Assembly (NCBI GenBank): GCA_012519365.1
Contig: JAAYQH010000460.1
Location: forward strand, 1 to 8,913
Origin: Planctomycetota bacterium
GTDB lineage: Bacteria > Planctomycetota > Phycisphaerae > Sedimentisphaerales > Anaerohalosphaeraceae
Length of the DNA: 8,913 bases
Reading direction: 5' to 3'
Under the pieces are notes generated by a model that had not been told where the DNA came from, did no database searches, and was given only the letters and a program-made list of their open reading frames with translations. The position numbers and the translations under genes were made by a program. Positions 6,801-8,913 of this stretch are shown one piece after another. The stretch's first letter is position 1, and every line of letters begins with the position of its first letter.

Positions 6801-7979
6801 TCCCTCGGCCAATTTCAGATAGACCGATTCGGCCGTATAATTTTGAACCAGCGCTTCGCGCCATTGGGCCATTGCCTCGGCCCAATCGCCTTTTTGCTCG
6901 GCCAGCACACCTTTGAGGTAACACAACAGCCCGGGGTTCAGTTCAGCCTCCAGCATCTTGTCCATTGCGTTTTGGGCGGCCTCGAGTTGCCCAGCACTTA
7001 AAAACAATTCCACTGCATACGGCAAAAACACGGTCCTGTTGTCGCCAAGGTGCTCAAGTCCCTCACGGGCGATTTGAGCGGCCTTTTCGGGGTCTCGGCT
7101 GCGAGCCACAGCCACTGCTCGCAGCTGCCATAATTCCGGCAGCGTCGGATCCTCGGCATAGACTGTATCCAGGACTTCTTCGGCCTGTTTGATCGCGTTC
7201 AGACGCAACCAGCCTGCCGCCAGCGATAAACGCGTCTGCACATCAGATAAATCGCATTCGGCGGCTTGCTGAAGGGCTTCTATAGCCTCTTCACGCTGTC
7301 CGGCCTGGGCCAAAAAATGGGAACGAAGGATATAGGCCTGAGCCTTATCGGGATTATGTTGAACCGCCGCGTCAATCCATTCGCGAGGCGTTTTATCCAG
7401 CACATCCGGTTGTTGTGCGGCAATATGCGCCAACAACTCATAAGCCGCCACATCCGCAGGATCACGGTTGACCACCTCCTTAAGCAATTCAGCGGCCTGT
7501 TCAAATTTTCGCTGCATTATTTGAGCCGTCGCCAGACGGCGGGCAATACCGCTGTCATACTGCTTGTCCAGAAAACGCGTGGCTATCAGTTCCGCTTCTT
7601 CCGGAACCTGCGCCTGAAGATAGAGGTCAATCAGTGACTCTGCCGCTTCCTGATGCGTCTGATCGATCCGCAGAATCTCGCGATAAGCGTTCACGGCCTG
7701 GGCATAATTTCCCCGGCGGAAAGGCTGAATGCGAGATTGCGCATGGCCGTATTTGAGCAGCACATCTATATCCGACGGATGAATACTCAGATACTGCCCC
7801 AATCCCGAGGCCGCCTGGAGCCACCGCCCTTCTTCATAAGCCGCAAGCCCTTCTTTGAGACCGCGTTCGGCACGCTGGGTACGGTTGAATTTGCGTATCC
7901 CCACCACCGTTGCACCAATCGCCGCCAGGCCGATCAGCAGTACCAAAACCAGCTTCCAGTTGACATACCCTTTTCTCAT
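3846..7979 (-). CDS. Giant membrane-anchored TPR-repeat protein
   Basis: A 1377-residue protein. After a short basic N-terminus (MRKGYVNWK) comes one transmembrane helix (about residues 10-28), then a soluble region made almost entirely of tetratricopeptide-type helix pairs at about 34-residue spacing, 30 or more by eye. The clearest units are at the C-terminus (MNNLAWILS, LDTRGTILYSLGRYEDAA, FNLAKCYQQLGKNDQAI). By the positive-inside rule the solenoid should face the periplasm. TPR solenoids bind proteins; no catalytic motif was seen. The position next to a PEP-CTERM gene and the NNLAW plus LDT.G pattern near the C-terminus recall PrsT-type TPR proteins of PEP-CTERM/exopolysaccharide systems, but those are usually lipoproteins under 1000 residues, so no symbol is given. 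The ATG at 7979 with GAGAAG just ahead is preferred over an in-frame TTG at 7991. It lies 145 bp after the cation transporter on the same strand. Confidence 0.88.
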   Translation of the reverse strand: MRKGYVNWKLVLVLLIGLAAIGATVVGIRKFNRTQRAERGLKEGLAAYEEGRWLQAASGLGQYLSIHPSDIDVLLKYGHAQSRIQPFRRGNYAQAVNAYREILRIDQTHQEAAESLIDLYLQAQVPEEAELIATRFLDKQYDSGIARRLATAQIMQRKFEQAAELLKEVVNRDPADVAAYELLAHIAAQQPDVLDKTPREWIDAAVQHNPDKAQAYILRSHFLAQAGQREEAIEALQQAAECDLSDVQTRLSLAAGWLRLNAIKQAEEVLDTVYAEDPTLPELWQLRAVAVARSRDPEKAAQIAREGLEHLGDNRTVFLPYAVELFLSAGQLEAAQNAMDKMLEAELNPGLLCYLKGVLAEQKGDWAEAMAQWREALVQNYTAESVYLKLAEGYLRLEDRTSAIEILRRYIHQNPRSFSAQLMLARIFADIRQWAQASEYAAAAVRLNPESRQAQSLHTRCRIEQLAGQPQMQQRVDELIKELLALDDSLETRLMVFRIALNRQDWQTARKTLDEMNERFGQTLQARIAEAEYALRRQQPEDAAAILDQAIIQFPQQAEPVIMRAALLTDADQILNALVLLQEAESRMEGPEQRKIQLWMANLYRRAGQTEDAVTLFKKLAEQNPQDILARRQLLALSREDADIEQLQKWVDQIKQIEGPAGRIWKIEQASIWLNQGEFERYYPQIIALMNENLAANPDDKESVMLLAAAHEKAGNLRLAVSLYRDMLHRHPEDIDLAIAAVGAMYRAEEYQQAEQLLSELLAAGHDDPRLAQLELQSYLRQGRLDTAESLLEKMVAANARDNSAKLSLALLKTRNGQYDQARVLIDELIAENPASAVAQAALTDWYIRQGRQEEALAVCNDFLKHYENMDAYRLRARVLIALGERDRALEDIQELVQRAGQSAAAWLSISELYGLVGQTEQALDAARKALSFEPDSFEAQKRLAMLLLNNLQTQQEGMDLLAKALEQQPGDVQLRLRKAAALLDQGGGSTAQAVRILNALVEQFPRLEEAWAMLTEWYLRSNQPGMAMDTLLRGLAALPESRALLVAKARIEAARSPAVALETLNQLARKFPGDPGITEMRAQLLARLGQSEQAAALVEGWLNEYAAENADTIRMQLTLMDLLHQSGAIEQAEQLYRQLAVQKNTSAAALIRWVRLISKTADAEQITAVFRQWYDENSQGGPVALSILQTLLAVRTEEATQAAEQILSMVQSREPDSPDAAYAMAMLRHMTGNKLKAVPLYERALQLQPDNVVAMNNLAWILSQDMAAHDKALELANKGLAIAPDYADLLDTRGTILYSLGRYEDAARDFQRANELYLDTQPQKTVSIFNLAKCYQQLGKNDQAITEFYRARDLDERIGGLDAEQKAALADFLAER

Positions 7980-8001
7980 AGCGCTTCTCAAAATGAAGTT
8001 A

Positions 8002-8021
8002 AATTTATGCCTAATTTATGC
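8002..8021. repeat. 9-bp direct repeat in the TPR gene leader
   Basis: AATTTATGC occurs at 8002-8010 and again at 8013-8021, a period of 11 bp, about one helical turn. It lies between the candidate -10 box and the TPR start codon, a position suitable for a repressor binding the same DNA face, though this is only inference. Confidence 0.4.
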
Positions 8022-8031
8022 GTAACATAGC

Positions 8032-8037
8032 ATTATA
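8032..8037 (-). promoter_or_regulatory. Candidate -10 box for the TPR gene
   Basis: The minus strand reads a perfect TATAAT 52 bp before the TPR start. No good -35 hexamer is found at 16-18 bp; the nearest resemblance, TTGGTG, is 20 bp away. Either the promoter depends on an activator or the match is chance in AT-rich DNA. Confidence 0.35.
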
Positions 8038-8086
8038 TCGACAATTCCCGTATTTTGCACCAAATTTCGAACTTTTATTGACAGTT

Positions 8087-8124
8087 AAAGGTATTGATTA
8101 TTCTTTTTTATTGTATATACCTTT
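8087..8124 (-). terminator. Inverted repeat directly after the cation transporter stop
   Basis: AAAGGTAT (8087-8094) and ATACCTTT (8117-8124) form a perfect 8-bp stem with a 22-nt A/T-rich loop, starting right at the stop codon. No strong T tract follows on the minus strand (AACTGTCAATAAAA), so it may stabilise the mRNA end rather than terminate it. Confidence 0.3.
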
Positions 8125-8913
8125 TTATTTACGCAATTCCGGCAAATCCGGCTCCATGTGAACAATAACATTCACCGGTCGCTGAATCTGGTCATGCAGG
8201 TTCCGTTCAAGGGCATCGGCGATGCGGTGCGCTTCGGCGATGTTCAGTCGGGGGTCCACCAAGATGTGTAAATCGAGGAAAATTTCCCGGCCGACACTGC
8301 GTGTCCGTAACCGATGCCACTGGCGGACGCGATCATCGGATTGAATAACCTTTTCAATTTGCTCAAGCGTGTCGCGATCAACCGCCCTTTCGGATAATTC
8401 ACGGAAACAATCGCTGATGATGCGCCCGGCCACAAGGATAATCATCAGCGCCACCGCCACCGCTGCCAGCGGATCGCCATAGGAATACCCCATCCGCACC
8501 GCAATCACACCAATCAGTACCGCAATAGAGCTAAGAGCATCGCTGCGATGATGCCAGGCGTTGGCATAGAGGGCGGTGCTATGGGTCTTCAGTGCCACTC
8601 GACGAGTCCACTGATACAAGGTCTCTTTGACGAGAATGGAAAGGATGGCCGCGGCGAGGACTGCTGAGCTTAACATCTCGCAAGCAGAGCCTTGAGGGTG
8701 ATGCATTTGAGCGATATCCCGCCCGGCCTTGTAAATCATCCCGATCCCGACCACCACCAGCATCAACGCCACAAAAGCCGCTGAAAACGTCTCAATGCGT
8801 CCATGCCCATACGGATGATCGCGATCAGGCTCTTTGCCGCCAAAGTGCACGCCGAAAATCACGGCCACATCGGTTGCCATATCAGAAAGCGAATGAAATC
8901 CATCAGCCAGCAT
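8125..8913 (-). CDS. Cation diffusion facilitator (CDF) metal exporter, N-terminus missing
   Basis: A divalent metal/proton antiporter of the inner membrane that exports ions such as Zn2+, Fe2+ or Mn2+. The visible 262 residues begin inside transmembrane helix 2; helix 1 and the true start lie beyond the right edge, so the Met at the edge is internal. Aligned by eye to YiiP/FieF, the transport site is H7 and D11 (FHSLSD) with H121 and D125 (HHRSD), an HD-HD set common in zinc carriers, where YiiP itself has DD-HD. The HPYGHGRIE loop matches the family's HxFGHGKxE signature. Remaining helices lie at about 44-66, 80-96, 121-140 and 146-168. The cytoplasmic C-terminal domain (about 175-262) keeps the dimer-site histidines H216, H229 and H252, with E254 where YiiP has D285. 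Zinc is the best guess for substrate but CDF specificity cannot be fixed from motifs alone. Confidence 0.93.
   Translation of the reverse strand: MLADGFHSLSDMATDVAVIFGVHFGGKEPDRDHPYGHGRIETFSAAFVALMLVVVGIGMIYKAGRDIAQMHHPQGSACEMLSSAVLAAAILSILVKETLYQWTRRVALKTHSTALYANAWHHRSDALSSIAVLIGVIAVRMGYSYGDPLAAVAVALMIILVAGRIISDCFRELSERAVDRDTLEQIEKVIQSDDRVRQWHRLRTRSVGREIFLDLHILVDPRLNIAEAHRIADALERNLHDQIQRPVNVIVHMEPDLPELRK

Noticed and set aside
7980..7991. TTG start for the TPR protein four codons upstream of the ATG
   Set aside because: It has no ribosome site ahead of it, whereas the ATG at 7979 follows GAGAAG at a reasonable distance.
8078..8104. Plus-strand TTGACA followed by TATTCT
   Set aside because: Spacing is only 15 bp, the -10 is weak, and it would drive antisense RNA into the cation transporter with no gene to serve.

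Overview
The window is about 50% GC and reads as a planctomycete, most likely class Phycisphaerae. This rests on three things: a short secreted protein ending in a PEP-CTERM type tail (VPTPAA, hydrophobic stretch, RRR), a very large membrane-anchored TPR protein beside it, and a GH127-type glycosidase of the kind these polysaccharide degraders carry in numbers. The taxonomic call is inference from gene style; no ribosomal or other marker gene is present.

Layout. Positions 1-2624 (+) hold the 3' part of a glycosidase gene whose start lies left of the window. It has the tail of a DUF6805-like module, a complete GH127-type catalytic domain with all expected catalytic and zinc residues, beta-sandwich modules and a C-terminal discoidin-like domain. 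The intergenic space at 2625-2825 holds two hairpins that look like back-to-back terminators for convergent genes. Positions 2826-3464 (-) encode a PEP-CTERM surface or secreted protein. Positions 3465-3845 contain no gene but carry a good sigma70-like promoter for that protein, bracketed by an inverted repeat. They also encode a long 5' leader with a possible H-type pseudoknot and a competing hairpin, the most unusual signal in the window. Positions 3846-7979 (-) encode a 1377-residue TPR solenoid with one N-terminal transmembrane anchor. Positions 7980-8124 are an AT-rich gap with a candidate promoter and a 9-bp direct repeat. Positions 8125-8913 (-) hold most of a cation diffusion facilitator, cut at its N-terminus by the window edge.

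How the genes may relate. The glycosidase points to removal of beta-L-arabinofuranose or related sugars from plant or algal glycans. The PEP-CTERM protein would be exported and processed by an exosortase encoded elsewhere. The TPR protein resembles in general style the PrsT-type TPR proteins of PEP-CTERM/exopolysaccharide systems, but that link is only suggested by adjacency and architecture. The metal exporter appears to be an unrelated neighbour. No mobile elements, tRNA, rRNA or CRISPR arrays were seen.
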